Shown here: positions 35,069-44,653 of the stretch, piece after piece
Position numbering within the stretch: the stretch's first letter is position 1
Layout: each line of letters starts with the position of its first letter
NCBI GenBank assembly: GCA_963747535.1
Contig: CAVVFX010000023.1
Span: forward strand, 434,001-498,000
Direction: 5' to 3'
Source: CAVVFX01 sp963747535
GTDB lineage: Bacteria; Acidobacteriota; Terriglobia; Bryobacterales; Bryobacteraceae
DNA length: 64,000 nt
Made by a program: the position numbers and the translations under genes
Notes under the pieces: model-generated
Databases searched by the model: none
What the model saw: the letters and a program-made list of their open reading frames with translations, nothing else
What the model was told of the DNA's origin: nothing

Positions 35069-36085
35069 ATGACAGGACGTGAACGAGTGATCGCGATGAT
35101 GGAGGGCCGCGCAACCGACCGGGCGCCCTTCATGCCGATCACCATGATGTTCGCCGCCGACCGGATTGGGGCGAAGTATTCGCGATATGCGCAAGATCAC
35201 CGCGTGATGGCCGAAGCGCAACTGCGCGTGGCCGAAGAATTCGATATCGATTCGGTCTCCACGATCTCCGACCCGGCGCGGGAAGCCTCGGATTATGGCG
35301 CGGAGATCGAATGGTTCGAGGATCAGCCGCCGGCGCTGATCGAGATGCGATCTTTGCTCCTGGAACGGGACACGTTGCATACGTTGAAACCCATCGATCC
35401 CCTCGGCGGCGGGCGCATGCACGATCGGATCCGCGGCGTGGAGTTGTTGCGCCACCACACCGGCAACGAGAAGGCCGTGGAAGGCTGGGTGGAGGGACCT
35501 TGTGCGGAAGGGGCCGACGTTCGCGGCATCAACCGCCTCATGCTGGACTTCCACGACGCACCTGAATTTGTGCACGAGCTGTTCTCGTTCCTTACCGCGA
35601 ATGCTTTGGAATGCGCCCGGGTACAACTCGAAACAGGCGCCGATTACATCGGAGTGGGCGACGCCGCGGCATCTCTCGTCGGGCCGCGCATCTATGAGAC
35701 GTTCGTGTGGCCCTACGAGAAGGAACTGGTCGACGGGATCCACGCCGTGGGCGGCAGGGTCCGGTTGCATATTTGCGGCAGCATCCGCAGGATTCTCGAA
35801 CGAGTGGCGCAACTGAGATGCGAGATGGTGGATATCGATTACCCAGTCCCGATGCTCGAGGCCCGCGCCAGGATGGGACCGGATCAGGTGCTCGCGGGCA
35901 ATCTGGACCCGGTCAATGTGGTTCGCAACGGGACTCCGGAAAGCATTTCGGCGGCGCTTGACGAATGCTCGCGTGCGGCGGGTCCAAGGTACATTGTGGG
36001 GGCCGGATGCGAGATCGTGCGCGACACGCCGGACGAGAATGTTCACGCCATGGCCGATTTTGCGCGCCGGGGAGGCGATATTTGA
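35069..36085 (+). CDS. UroD-superfamily protein, corrinoid methyltransferase (MtaA/CmuA-like)
   Basis: A 338-aa TIM-barrel protein of the uroporphyrinogen decarboxylase superfamily. The zinc/thiol-type motif H234-x-C236 (LHICGSI) and the later C314 (VGAGCEIV) fit methyltransferases such as MtaA/MtbA, not true HemE. It starts MTGRERVIAMMEG, typical of the family. The substrate is unknown and no corrinoid protein gene is adjacent. The DUF1080 gene overlaps its stop (TTGA). Confidence 0.8.
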   Translation: MTGRERVIAMMEGRATDRAPFMPITMMFAADRIGAKYSRYAQDHRVMAEAQLRVAEEFDIDSVSTISDPAREASDYGAEIEWFEDQPPALIEMRSLLLERDTLHTLKPIDPLGGGRMHDRIRGVELLRHHTGNEKAVEGWVEGPCAEGADVRGINRLMLDFHDAPEFVHELFSFLTANALECARVQLETGADYIGVGDAAASLVGPRIYETFVWPYEKELVDGIHAVGGRVRLHICGSIRRILERVAQLRCEMVDIDYPVPMLEARARMGPDQVLAGNLDPVNVVRNGTPESISAALDECSRAAGPRYIVGAGCEIVRDTPDENVHAMADFARRGGDI

Positions 36086-36882
36086 GACTCGCGCTGTTAG
36101 CCATCACGCTCGGGCTGGGGTGGTTATCCGCCCAGCACTTGCCGGACATCTATAAAGATGAAGTCCACGGCGACCCGCCTTATCTTTCGCAGCCCGGATG
36201 GAAATCGCTGCTCAACGGGAAGGATACCACCGGCTGGCATGCGGACGGCGGTGGAAAGCACGAGTGGTTCGCGACCCGCAGCGTGAACTGGCGGCGCGTC
36301 TTCAATCCAAAATTGCTGGATACCAGCCGGGAACCCGGTGACCGTTTGGTGAATGGAAAAACCGGCAAGACAACGGACCTGTTGACGGATGAGAAGTTTG
36401 GCGATTTCGAATTGTATCTGGAATTCATGGTCCCCAGAGGCTCGAATTCGGGAGTCTTTCTGCACGGTTTGTACGAGATCCAGATCTTCGATAGTTACGG
36501 CTATGCGGGTCCGTTGATGGTGGGTGATTGCGGCGGCATTTACGCCGGGCCGGATGGCCACGGCGGTTCTCCTCCACTCGTCAATGCGTCGCGTCCGGCC
36601 GGTGAGTGGCAGTCGTTCCATATCTGGTTTCAGGCGCCGCGTTTCGATGCGCAGGGGAAGAAGATCGCCAACGCCAGAGTTCTACGCGTGCTGCTCAACG
36701 ACACCTTGGTTCAGCGCGAATTTGAACTCGATGGTCCTACGGGAAGCCACAAGGGCGATGTCGTGGAAGCGGAAAAGAATCCTCTGATGCTGCAAGGGGA
36801 CCACGGTCCGGTGGCATTCCGTAATCTCTACATCCGGGCGTTGGCAACACAGCCACGGATGAACACGGATGAACACGGATGA
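36082..36882 (+). CDS. Exported DUF1080 (3-keto-disaccharide hydrolase-like) protein
   Basis: A 266-aa protein starting at TTG 36082, which overlaps the UroD stop as TTGA and has GGGGAGG 6 nt upstream; the longer frame is discarded. A signal peptide (RLALLAITLGLGWLSAQ) is followed by a LamG-like fold with WKSLLNGKDTTGWHADG and the domain block FELYLEFMVPRGSNSGVFLHG (quoted in parts), typical of DUF1080. Its last residues (QPRMNTDEHG) are encoded by the ATGAACACGG tandem repeat, so the native end was probably altered. Confidence 0.82.
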   Translation: MRLALLAITLGLGWLSAQHLPDIYKDEVHGDPPYLSQPGWKSLLNGKDTTGWHADGGGKHEWFATRSVNWRRVFNPKLLDTSREPGDRLVNGKTGKTTDLLTDEKFGDFELYLEFMVPRGSNSGVFLHGLYEIQIFDSYGYAGPLMVGDCGGIYAGPDGHGGSPPLVNASRPAGEWQSFHIWFQAPRFDAQGKKIANARVLRVLLNDTLVQREFELDGPTGSHKGDVVEAEKNPLMLQGDHGPVAFRNLYIRALATQPRMNTDEHG

Positions 36883-36893
36883 ACACCGATAAG
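36853..36893 (+). repeat. ATGAACACGG tandem repeat inside the DUF1080 3' end
   Basis: Three GATGAACACGG-type units in tandem; it supplies the last codons of the DUF1080 gene. Confidence 0.75.
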
Positions 36894-36942
36894 ACCTTCG
36901 TTCTGTACTGCTAAATGGTAGAATTCTTGCGCGGCGCCAAGA

Positions 36943-36994
36943 GCGGCTGCTGCGCAGCGGGGCAGACCACAAAAAACGATGGTCTGCCCTACGG
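36943..36994. repeat. 52-bp double-hairpin repeat, copy b
   Basis: Same two stems as copy a: GCTGCTGCGCAGC and GGGCAGACC..GGTCTGCCC. It lies between the DUF1080 gene and the microORF. Confidence 0.85.
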
Positions 36995-37064
36995 CACCCT
37001 AAAGTTCCGGACGGCATCCGCCGATATAAGTTCGAACGCGCACAGCGAGCGCGAGGAGAACCGA

Positions 37065-37133
37065 ATGGCTAGCTCGTACGTCCCCTTGCTGTTATACATG
37101 AATCGTCGACGCCAGCGGAAGATGTTGCCTTAG
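37065..37133 (+). CDS. 22-aa microORF before prenyltransferase-like gene
   Basis: ATG with GAGGAG at good spacing, encoding MASSYVPLLLYMNRRRQ.. and ending KMLP: a hydrophobic segment followed by a strongly basic one. It stops 3 bp before the next start. It could be a membrane microprotein or a translation-coupling leader for 37137. No family recognised. Confidence 0.5.
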   Translation: MASSYVPLLLYMNRRRQRKMLP

Positions 37134-37136
37134 GCC

Positions 37137-38015
37137 ATGCCAATCTCGGCCCGCGAGACAGGCCTCGAAGGCTTACTCGATATCCAGCAGGGCGATGGCG
37201 GCTGGGCTTACAGCACCAACTCGTCCTGGACTGAACCCACAAGCTATGCGATCCTGGCGCTCCGCTGCGCTGCCGGGCCGCAACAGGCCATCTGCCGGGC
37301 TTCCGAGTGGCTGGCAAGGCGGCAGCGCAAAGACGGTGGCTGGTCGCCGGGGCCGGCCGTCGAGCAGAGCACCCACGTCACGAGCCTGTCGATTCTGGCG
37401 CTCTCGGGCCTCGAGGGGTACGAAGATGTGGCCGATCGAGGTGTGCATTGGCTCCTGTCGCAAGCGGGCGCGGAGAGTTCTGTCTGGGCACGAATGGCGA
37501 GGCTCGCCATGGGAACGCAATCCGGTCCGACGCAGCATGCCGGTTGGCCCTGGTTCCCGGGAGCGGCGGCTTGGGTCATTCCGACTTCGTTCGCGATTTT
37601 CGCGCTTTTGAAGCAGAAGAGCGGGCGCTATAGCGGGGAAATTGAAGCACGCGTCAAGGATGCAAGGAGTTTCCTGTTGGCCCGCCGGTGCCCCGACCAC
37701 GGATGGAATCATGGCGGCCTGTTCCGGGATGGTGAACGCCCGAGTTCGTATCCGGAAACGACCGGCATCGCGCTGCTGGCACTGACGGGAACGACCAGCG
37801 CAGAGATCGCGCAGTCGATCCGGTGCGCGGAACAACACGTTCGTGAACCGCGGTCGAGCGAAGGAGACTGCTGGCTGCGACTGGGTCTCACGGCGCACGG
37901 ACGGAAGCCGGCTCCGTCATCCGGGAAGTATCGCGACTGGACCGTCAACCAGATGGCGCTCGGCATCATCGCACAGTCGGGGAGGGAGGGCAATCCGTTT
38001 ATCGATCATGTCTGA
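37137..38015 (+). CDS. Prenyltransferase/squalene-cyclase-like repeat protein
   Basis: A 292-aa alpha-barrel protein with QGDGGWAY, RKDGGWSPG, CPDHGWNHG and similar Q/G-W motifs. These are terpene-cyclase-type repeats, but no DxDD-type catalytic motif is visible, so cyclisation is not shown. No own ribosome site beyond the microORF, and it overlaps the DUF362 gene by 8 bp. Confidence 0.7.
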   Translation: MPISARETGLEGLLDIQQGDGGWAYSTNSSWTEPTSYAILALRCAAGPQQAICRASEWLARRQRKDGGWSPGPAVEQSTHVTSLSILALSGLEGYEDVADRGVHWLLSQAGAESSVWARMARLAMGTQSGPTQHAGWPWFPGAAAWVIPTSFAIFALLKQKSGRYSGEIEARVKDARSFLLARRCPDHGWNHGGLFRDGERPSSYPETTGIALLALTGTTSAEIAQSIRCAEQHVREPRSSEGDCWLRLGLTAHGRKPAPSSGKYRDWTVNQMALGIIAQSGREGNPFIDHV

Positions 38016-39003
38016 TCTCATGTGGAGTCATCGTTTCCGACGCAGAGAGTTGATCGCCGCGCCGCTCGCCGCCCAACTCGCCCTGACCGCCTGCTCGGAC
38101 AAGCGCCCACCGGCTCCGGAACACCTGGTATCGATAGTCCGGGCGCGCGACTATTCAGCCGATCTCGCGGCCATCATGCGCGGTCTCCTCTCCGAACACA
38201 AGGTTGCGGTGCACGGCAAGAGGGTGCTGCTGAAACCGAATCTGGTGGAATTCAGCGCAGGCGCGCCGATCAACACTCACGCGGTTTTCGTGGCTGCGGC
38301 ATGGGAAGCGTTTCAGGCGGCGGGCGCGGCGCGGGTGTCGATCGCGGAGGGCCCCGGACATCGCCGCATCACCATGGAACTGGCCGACGGTGCAGGATTC
38401 TTCAGCGCGATCCCCGGTTTCGAGAAGTCATTTGTCGATCTGAACATTGACGAGGTCTCGCTGAGGCGGCTCGAGAAGCCGTCGTCCGCGCTGACCCATC
38501 TCTATCTGCCGAAGACCGCGTTAGCATGCGACCTGCTGGTTTCGCTGCCCAAGATGAAGACGCATCATTGGGTGGGAGCCACGCTCGCCATGAAGAACCT
38601 CTTCGGCCTGGTGCCGGGCGGCGTTTACGGCTGGCCCAAGAACGTGTTGCACTGGGCCGGCATCGACGAGAGCATCGTCGATTTGCAGCAGCTCTTTCCA
38701 AATCAGTTCTGCATCGTCGACGGGATCGAGGGCATGCAGGGCAATGGGCCGATTCTAGGTGTCGCTAAACACGCGGGCGTGGTAGTAGCGGGAGCGCATC
38801 CGCCGAGTGTCGACGCGACCTGCTGCCAGATCATGGGGATCGATCCATCGAGAATCAAGTACCTCGATCTGGTCTCCCGCAGGACCGGCTGGAGATGGAG
38901 AGACGTACGGCAGATCGGCGAACCGGCGCGATCCGTGTACACGGCCTTCGACTTGCCTCCGGGTTTCGAAGGGATGCGGCTCGCCGGCGGCGTCGGGGTG
39001 TGA
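38008..39003 (+). CDS. DUF362-domain protein, probably Tat-exported
   Basis: A 331-aa protein. The ATG at 38008 overlaps the upstream stop. An N-terminal RRRELIAAPLAAQLALTAC looks like a Tat signal with a lipobox-like Cys. The DUF362 domain is clear (KRVLLKPNLVEF, LPKMKTHHWVGATLAMKNL, VDGIEGMQGNGP). Family members often bind Fe-S clusters or quinones; no CxxC is seen here. Coupled with the preceding repeat protein. Confidence 0.75.
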   Translation: MSDLMWSHRFRRRELIAAPLAAQLALTACSDKRPPAPEHLVSIVRARDYSADLAAIMRGLLSEHKVAVHGKRVLLKPNLVEFSAGAPINTHAVFVAAAWEAFQAAGAARVSIAEGPGHRRITMELADGAGFFSAIPGFEKSFVDLNIDEVSLRRLEKPSSALTHLYLPKTALACDLLVSLPKMKTHHWVGATLAMKNLFGLVPGGVYGWPKNVLHWAGIDESIVDLQQLFPNQFCIVDGIEGMQGNGPILGVAKHAGVVVAGAHPPSVDATCCQIMGIDPSRIKYLDLVSRRTGWRWRDVRQIGEPARSVYTAFDLPPGFEGMRLAGGVGV

Positions 39004-39200
39004 AACCGGCACTGGTGATCAGCGAAGCCTACCAGGCCATTGCGAAACAGATTTTGCGACTGTCACAACAATTCGTGCATCTGCTTCCTGGCAAAGCTAT
39101 CTAGGAGTTAAACTAATAAGCCAGAAACGTTTCGGCTGGTAATGATCGCAGGAACGCTTAGCTAAGTAACTTTCACTTTCCCGAAGGAGGGAACAAAGCA

Positions 39201-40037
39201 ATGAATTGGAACGCTATCGTACAAACGCTGGAAACCACAATCGCTGGTATCGGCTTGCAGGTGATAGGGGCAATTGTCCTCTACATCGTCGGCCGCTGGC
39301 TCATCAGTTTCGCCGTCGGCATGGTCCAGAAGGGTTTGGCGCGCCAAAAATTCGAACCTACACTGTTGCGGTTCATCGGCAATACCATTTCGGTAGTTCT
39401 CAACATCACGCTGGTTGTCGCCATCCTGGGATATTTCGGCGTCCAGACCACCAGCTTCGCCGCCTTACTGGCAGGCGCCGGGCTGGCGATCGGATCGGCA
39501 TGGGGCGGCCTGCTGGCTAACTTCGCGGCGGGTATCTTCCTGGTAGTGTTGAGACCGTTCAAAGTCGGGGATTTCATCAGCGGCGGCGGCATCACCGGGA
39601 CCGTCGAAGAGGTCGGCCTGTTTGTGACCACCATCGATACGCCCGATAACATCCGGACCTTCGTGGGCAATAACAAGCTGCTGGCGGATAATATCCAGAA
39701 CTTCACGGCCAATCCTTATCGCCGGGTCGAACTGGTTGCACAGATATCGGGCGGCGCTGACCCGCGGCAGGTCGTTGCCGCGCTCAAGCAACGCATCAGT
39801 CAGATCCCGAACGTGCTCGCCAAGCCCGAACCCGACGTGGTGATTTCGGCATTCACTCTGGTCGGCCCCGTGCTTGCCGTTCGTCCGTACACCAACAACA
39901 GCTTCTACTGGCAGGTTTACTTCGACACCAATATGGCGATTCGCGAAGTTCTTGGCGACGGGGCTTTCCCCGCTCCGATGCCGGTCTACGGAATCCACCA
40001 ACTCAGCCAGCCAGCAAGCACTTCCGCTCACGCGTAA
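39201..40037 (+). CDS. MscS-family mechanosensitive channel
   Basis: A 278-aa inner-membrane protein. GAAGGAGGG precedes the ATG. Three predicted membrane segments (~12-35, 60-85, 90-112), the last carrying the pore-lining ALLAGAGLAIGSAWGGLLANFAAG. The cytoplasmic vestibule includes FKVGDFISGGGITGTVEEV. It protects cells from hypo-osmotic shock. The length is typical of small MscS. Monocistronic. Confidence 0.88.
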   Translation: MNWNAIVQTLETTIAGIGLQVIGAIVLYIVGRWLISFAVGMVQKGLARQKFEPTLLRFIGNTISVVLNITLVVAILGYFGVQTTSFAALLAGAGLAIGSAWGGLLANFAAGIFLVVLRPFKVGDFISGGGITGTVEEVGLFVTTIDTPDNIRTFVGNNKLLADNIQNFTANPYRRVELVAQISGGADPRQVVAALKQRISQIPNVLAKPEPDVVISAFTLVGPVLAVRPYTNNSFYWQVYFDTNMAIREVLGDGAFPAPMPVYGIHQLSQPASTSAHA

Positions 40038-40217
40038 TTCGCGCCTGATGCCTGCTCGCGTGAACCGACTCCCTGACGGTCGCGGCTCGAAAACAAAGTG
40101 CGGCCAAACTCGCTCGCGGCGACAAATGCGTAAGTTTCAGGCACACTGGACCGGGGCCTGCCCCGCGGTTAGGGGCTCAGGGCAGCCGGCCGGCTCGGTT
40201 AGGATGGGAATTAGCAC

Positions 40218-41294
40218 ATGCCGCTCCTTGCCATTGAATCTTCCTGCGACGAGACCGCGGCGTCCGTGCTCGCCGACGAAACGACGGTGCTCTCTTCCGT
40301 GGTCGCTTCACAGCTCGAAACGCATAGTAAGTACGGAGGCGTGGTGCCGGAACTGGCGTCGCGTGAACATCTGCGCGCGATCGTCCCGGTAGTGCGCGAG
40401 GCGCTGCAGCGGGCCGGCGTAACCTTGGATCAACTCGATGCCGTGGCCGTCACCAGCGGCCCGGGGTTGGCCGGATCTCTGCTGGTCGGTCTCACTTATG
40501 CCAAAGCTTTGTGTTTCGCCCGCGGGATCCCGTTAATTACCGTGAACCACATCGAAGGCCACATTCACGCCGTAATTCTGGAAGCGCGGCAGGCCGGGAC
40601 TCCGGTGGAGTATCCTGCGCTCGCGCTGGTCGTCAGCGGCGGTCATACGCATTTATTCGAGGCTCGTGAAGAGGGCGCCTACCGTCTGCTGGGTAAGACA
40701 CGGGATGACGCGGCCGGCGAGGCGTTCGACAAAGTCGCGAAACTGCTTGGCTTCGGCTACCCTGGCGGACCGGTGATCGACAGTCTCGCGCCGTTCGGTA
40801 AACCGGTCGTCAAACTGACTCTCGCCAGGATGAAAGGCAATCCGCTCGACTTCAGCTTTAGCGGGCTCAAGACCGCGGTGCTTCGCTGGACCCAGGCTCG
40901 TGATCTGAGCGAAGAAATTGCCGCCCGCAGAAAGCTCCTGGCCTCCAACTTACGTCCTTCGGTAGACGAATGGCTAGCCGTGACGCCGCAAACCACGCTC
41001 GACATGCTGGCCAGTTTCCAGGCGACGGTGATCGAAGAACTGTTGCGCCGCGCGCGAGCCTCGGCTGAGGAGATCGGAGCGCAATCGGTGATCATCTCCG
41101 GCGGCGTCGCCTGTAACGCGGGACTGCGGGTCGCCGCCGGACACGCCACGCTGCCCTGTCCCGTGTACTTCCCTTCCCCGGCGCTCGCTACCGACAACGC
41201 GGTAATGATCGCTGCCGCCGCGTTCCCTAAACTTCGCCGTAAGGAGTTTGCCAACTTCGACGCGCCGGCTCAGCCTAACCTGGTGTTAGCTTAA
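40218..41294 (+). CDS. tsaD: tRNA N6-adenosine threonylcarbamoyltransferase
   Basis: A 358-aa enzyme that transfers threonylcarbamoyl to A37 of ANN-decoding tRNAs (t6A). Metal ligands His111 and His115 (NHIEGHIHA), nucleotide-binding VVSGGHTHL and the C-terminal ATDNAVMIAAA are present. AGGATGGGAA lies upstream of the ATG. No tsaB/tsaE adjacent. The next gene follows closely. Confidence 0.95.
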   Translation: MPLLAIESSCDETAASVLADETTVLSSVVASQLETHSKYGGVVPELASREHLRAIVPVVREALQRAGVTLDQLDAVAVTSGPGLAGSLLVGLTYAKALCFARGIPLITVNHIEGHIHAVILEARQAGTPVEYPALALVVSGGHTHLFEAREEGAYRLLGKTRDDAAGEAFDKVAKLLGFGYPGGPVIDSLAPFGKPVVKLTLARMKGNPLDFSFSGLKTAVLRWTQARDLSEEIAARRKLLASNLRPSVDEWLAVTPQTTLDMLASFQATVIEELLRRARASAEEIGAQSVIISGGVACNAGLRVAAGHATLPCPVYFPSPALATDNAVMIAAAAFPKLRRKEFANFDAPAQPNLVLA

Positions 41295-41312
41295 GGCTTG
41301 CCTGACGCCTGT

Positions 41313-41318
41313 TACTCT
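41313..41318 (+). promoter_or_regulatory. -10-like hexamer before M28 peptidase
   Basis: TACTCT (TANNNT) lies 7 nt before the ATG at 41326, with no ribosome site. Confidence 0.25.
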
Positions 41319-41325
41319 GGAACTC

Positions 41326-42987
41326 ATGAAACGTGTCGCCGCCACAATCACCCTGGCTATGTGTATTTCCTGTGCGCCCAAGCAAGCCGATCTTCATCCT
41401 GCCATCGATTCGATCACGTCAGCCGACCTGCTGGCCCACATCAGGACTCTCGCCTCGGATGAGTACGAAGGCCGGTCTCCCGGGACTCGCGGCGAAGATC
41501 TTACCGTCGCGTATCTCACCGATCAGTTCAAGAAGATGGGTCTCAAGCCCGGCAATCCGGACGGAACGTACGTCCAGAAGGTTCCGCTGGTCGGTTACAC
41601 GTCCGACTCCAAGGTAGAGGTTACAGCGAAGGGCAAGAAGCTGGCCATGACGCCGCGCACCGACTACGTAACCAGTTCGCGCCGTTATACAGCCGAGGTC
41701 AAAGTCCCCATGTCGGATATTGTATTCGTGGGCTACGGAGTGGTTGCGCCGGAGTACGGCTGGGACGACTACAAAGGCGTCGATGTCAAGGGCAAGACGA
41801 TTCTCATGTTAGTCAACGATCCGCCGGTCCCCGACCCCAATGACCCTACCAAGTTAGACGAAAAGATGTTCAAAGGGAAGGCGATGACTTACTACGGCCG
41901 CTGGACTTACAAATACGAGATTGCCAGCGAGAAAGGCGCCGCGGCCGCTCTGATCATACACGAAACCGGGCCTGCGGGCTATCCCTTTGAAGTCGTCGGC
42001 TCGCGCCATGGGCGCGAGGATTTCGACATCCAGAAGCCGGATAAGAACATGAGCCGTGTCCCCGTGGAGGGATGGATTACTTACGATAAAGCCGCCGAGT
42101 TATGTAAGTTGGCCGGGCAGGATCTGGCAGCGTTGAAGAAGGCCGCAGTGAGTAAGGACTTTCGCCCCGTAACGCTGAATGCGAAAGCTTCCTTCGATAT
42201 CAAAAACACCCTGCGCGAAGTGGATTCCCGGAATGTGATCGCCAAACTCGAAGGTAGCGATCCGCAGTTAAAGAACCAATACGTGATCTATTCGGCGCAC
42301 TGGGATCATCTCGGCAAAGATACTTCCTTAAAGGGCGACCAGATCTACAACGGCGCGAATGACAATGCCTCCGGGACGGCCGGGCTGCTGGAACTGGCGC
42401 AAGCTTTCGCCAAAATCTCCCCTGCGCCTAAACGGTCGATACTCTTCCTTTCGGTCACGGCCGAAGAGCGCGGATTGCTGGGCGCCAAGTACTATGCTGA
42501 AAACCCGCTCTACCCGCTCAAAGACACACTGGCCAATATCAATATGGATGAGCTGAATCAGTGGGGCCGGTCGAAAGATGTCCGCGTCATCGGGCTGGGC
42601 AACTCCACGCTCGACGATGTGATCGAGGAGGTCGCCAGGTCACAAGGCAGGGACGTCGTCGGAGACGCGGAACCGGAGAAGGGGCGATATTACCGGTCGG
42701 ATCATTTCGAATTTGCCAAGCAGGGCGTCCCGGCGCTCTATCCCAAGCAGGGCATCGAGATCGTCGGCAAGCCCGATGGTTATGGCCTGCAGAAGGAGAA
42801 GGAATACACCAGTAACGACTATCACAAGGTCACCGATGAGATAAAGCCCGACTGGGATCTTAGCGGAGCGGTCGAAGATCTGCAGTTACTCCTGCAGGTT
42901 GGTTACAAGGTCTCCGAAACGGATAAGTTCCCCGAGTGGAAGCCCGGCACCGAGTTTAAAGCTAAACGCGACGCGATGATGCATTAG
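41326..42987 (+). CDS. M28-family zinc aminopeptidase with PA domain, lipoprotein
   Basis: A 553-aa exported peptidase. A lipoprotein signal ends AMCISC. Residues ~120-240 form a PA insert (KGKTILMLVNDPPVPDPND). The M28 site is intact: HWDHLG, the bridging Asp in NGANDNASG, the catalytic EE in VTAEERGLLGAKYY and the final His in YRSDHFEF. Probably trims peptides in the periplasm. Convergent with another M28 gene (43059). Confidence 0.88.
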   Translation: MKRVAATITLAMCISCAPKQADLHPAIDSITSADLLAHIRTLASDEYEGRSPGTRGEDLTVAYLTDQFKKMGLKPGNPDGTYVQKVPLVGYTSDSKVEVTAKGKKLAMTPRTDYVTSSRRYTAEVKVPMSDIVFVGYGVVAPEYGWDDYKGVDVKGKTILMLVNDPPVPDPNDPTKLDEKMFKGKAMTYYGRWTYKYEIASEKGAAAALIIHETGPAGYPFEVVGSRHGREDFDIQKPDKNMSRVPVEGWITYDKAAELCKLAGQDLAALKKAAVSKDFRPVTLNAKASFDIKNTLREVDSRNVIAKLEGSDPQLKNQYVIYSAHWDHLGKDTSLKGDQIYNGANDNASGTAGLLELAQAFAKISPAPKRSILFLSVTAEERGLLGAKYYAENPLYPLKDTLANINMDELNQWGRSKDVRVIGLGNSTLDDVIEEVARSQGRDVVGDAEPEKGRYYRSDHFEFAKQGVPALYPKQGIEIVGKPDGYGLQKEKEYTSNDYHKVTDEIKPDWDLSGAVEDLQLLLQVGYKVSETDKFPEWKPGTEFKAKRDAMMH

Positions 42988-42991
42988 GCCA

Positions 42992-43043
42992 GCGACTGCT
43001 CCGCAGCCGGGCAGACCACAGAAAACGATGGTCTGCCCCACGG
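42992..43043. repeat. 52-bp double-hairpin repeat, copy c
   Basis: Sits exactly between two convergent M28 genes; the GGGCAGACC..GGTCTGCCC stem could end both transcripts. Confidence 0.85.
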
Positions 43044-43058
43044 CGGCGACGGGCCAGC

Positions 43059-44636
43059 TTACTCCTCGCGCTTGGGTTGCGGCTTCGGGAGATCCTTGCG
43101 CGGAATCCGCTCGGTGCGCATCGCGGTCTCATAGACCATGGTTGCCATCACCGCCGACGCCTGCATCAGATCGCCGGGTTGCAGACGATCATACACGTCC
43201 ATATTAGAATGATGCGTGCGAGTCGAATACTCCACCGGGTCCTGGATGAACTGGAAGCCCGGTATGCCGACCGCATCGAAGGATAAGTGATCGGTACCGC
43301 CGGTGTTGCGGATGGTTACCGTCTCGACACCCAGATCCTTGAACGCCGACAGCCACGACTCGAAAATGGGCCGCGCCATGTCGTTGCCTTGCAGGTAAAT
43401 TCCCCGAATCTTGCCGGTGCCATTATCGAGATTGTAGTAAGCCGAAACCTTGGCCTGTTCCGGCTTCACCTTCATGACTTCGGGATCGGCGAAGTGCTCT
43501 TTCACATACGCTTTGGAACCATAGATCCCCTCTTCCTCGCCAGTCCACAATGCCAGGCGGATGGTGCGCGGCATCCTGGCGCCAATCGCCGTGAGAATGC
43601 GCACGGCTTCGAGCGCGACGGCGCAGCCTGCCGCATTGTCGGTTGCTCCAGTGCCGCCGGTCCACGAATCGAGATGTCCGCCCAGCATGACCAGCTCCGA
43701 ATTCATCGCGACGGTACCCGCATGGCCGGGGATCTCTCCTATCACATTGAATGAATCGACCGGTTCCGTGACCGTCGCACGAACGTCCAGATCGACGGTG
43801 ACCGGCTGCTTATGCTCGATCAGCCGCACCAGACGATTGTAGTGTTCCGGTGTAAGCGCAATCGAAGCCGGCGGGACGGGCTTCTTGGGATCTTCCGTCC
43901 CGGCGCCTTCCGACATCAGCGTGCCCCCGTCGCCGGCCCTGCCTGGACTGAGGGTCGCGATCACGCCTTCATCCAGCAGGAATTGGTTCACCTTCTCCCG
44001 AAATCGACGGACCGCGCCGCGTCCCTGCGGGGCTCCGGGTGCTGCTCCCGGCCGTTGGGGAATCGGCATAGCGAACGGAGAGGTCGCCGACGGATCGGGA
44101 GCCAGTCCTTCTTCCGCCAACTCGGTATCGGTGAAGCGCCGGCCCTGCGCGGTCATGATCGGTGTCAGCGGGCGCATAGCGGCAGTGAGCACGATCTGGC
44201 CCTTCAGCTTGCCCTTCCACTTAGCCAGATCCTCTTCCCGCTCGAGAACCGCCAACACCGGTGTTCCCGATATAGGTCCGTTGGTGCCGAGCGACCAGGG
44301 TCTGGCGAAGCCGATCAAAGGCGCGTACTCCGGCTCTTTCAGGTGCGCCGCGAAGTAAGTGCAGGTCCAACTGCGGCCAAACGGACCCCACTTTTCGAGA
44401 GCCGTGTTCTTGAGGCCCCACTCCTGCATCTTTTTCACCGCCCACTCGCCCGCCGCCTGAAGATTGGGTGAACCGGTAAGCCGCGGACCATAGACGTCGG
44501 CCAGATAGAACGCATTATCCATGACCTTGGAGTTTTTGAAGGCTTCGTTTTTGATCCGATTGATCATCTGGAGGTCGGGCGCGTCGGCTGCCAACAACAT
44601 CGACACCGGAAGCAGCGCGAGTAATGCAAATTTCAT
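43059..44636 (-). CDS. M28-family peptidase, exported
   Basis: A 525-aa protein starting at the ATG at 44636 (signal MKFALLALLPVSMLLAAD); an upstream in-frame codon is not used. The M28 motifs are present: GGHLDSWTGGTGATDNAAG, TGEEEGIYGSKAY and DHLSFDAVGIPG. Unlike the convergent M28 gene it has no lipobox. TACAAT lies 7 nt before the ATG. Confidence 0.88.
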   Translation of the reverse strand: MKFALLALLPVSMLLAADAPDLQMINRIKNEAFKNSKVMDNAFYLADVYGPRLTGSPNLQAAGEWAVKKMQEWGLKNTALEKWGPFGRSWTCTYFAAHLKEPEYAPLIGFARPWSLGTNGPISGTPVLAVLEREEDLAKWKGKLKGQIVLTAAMRPLTPIMTAQGRRFTDTELAEEGLAPDPSATSPFAMPIPQRPGAAPGAPQGRGAVRRFREKVNQFLLDEGVIATLSPGRAGDGGTLMSEGAGTEDPKKPVPPASIALTPEHYNRLVRLIEHKQPVTVDLDVRATVTEPVDSFNVIGEIPGHAGTVAMNSELVMLGGHLDSWTGGTGATDNAAGCAVALEAVRILTAIGARMPRTIRLALWTGEEEGIYGSKAYVKEHFADPEVMKVKPEQAKVSAYYNLDNGTGKIRGIYLQGNDMARPIFESWLSAFKDLGVETVTIRNTGGTDHLSFDAVGIPGFQFIQDPVEYSTRTHHSNMDVYDRLQPGDLMQASAVMATMVYETAMRTERIPRKDLPKPQPKREE

Positions 44637-44643
44637 ACCCGCT

Positions 44644-44649
44644 ATTGTA
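44644..44649 (-). promoter_or_regulatory. -10-like hexamer before M28 gene
   Basis: TACAAT on the minus strand, 7 nt before the ATG at 44636. Confidence 0.35.
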
Positions 44650-44653
44650 GCGT

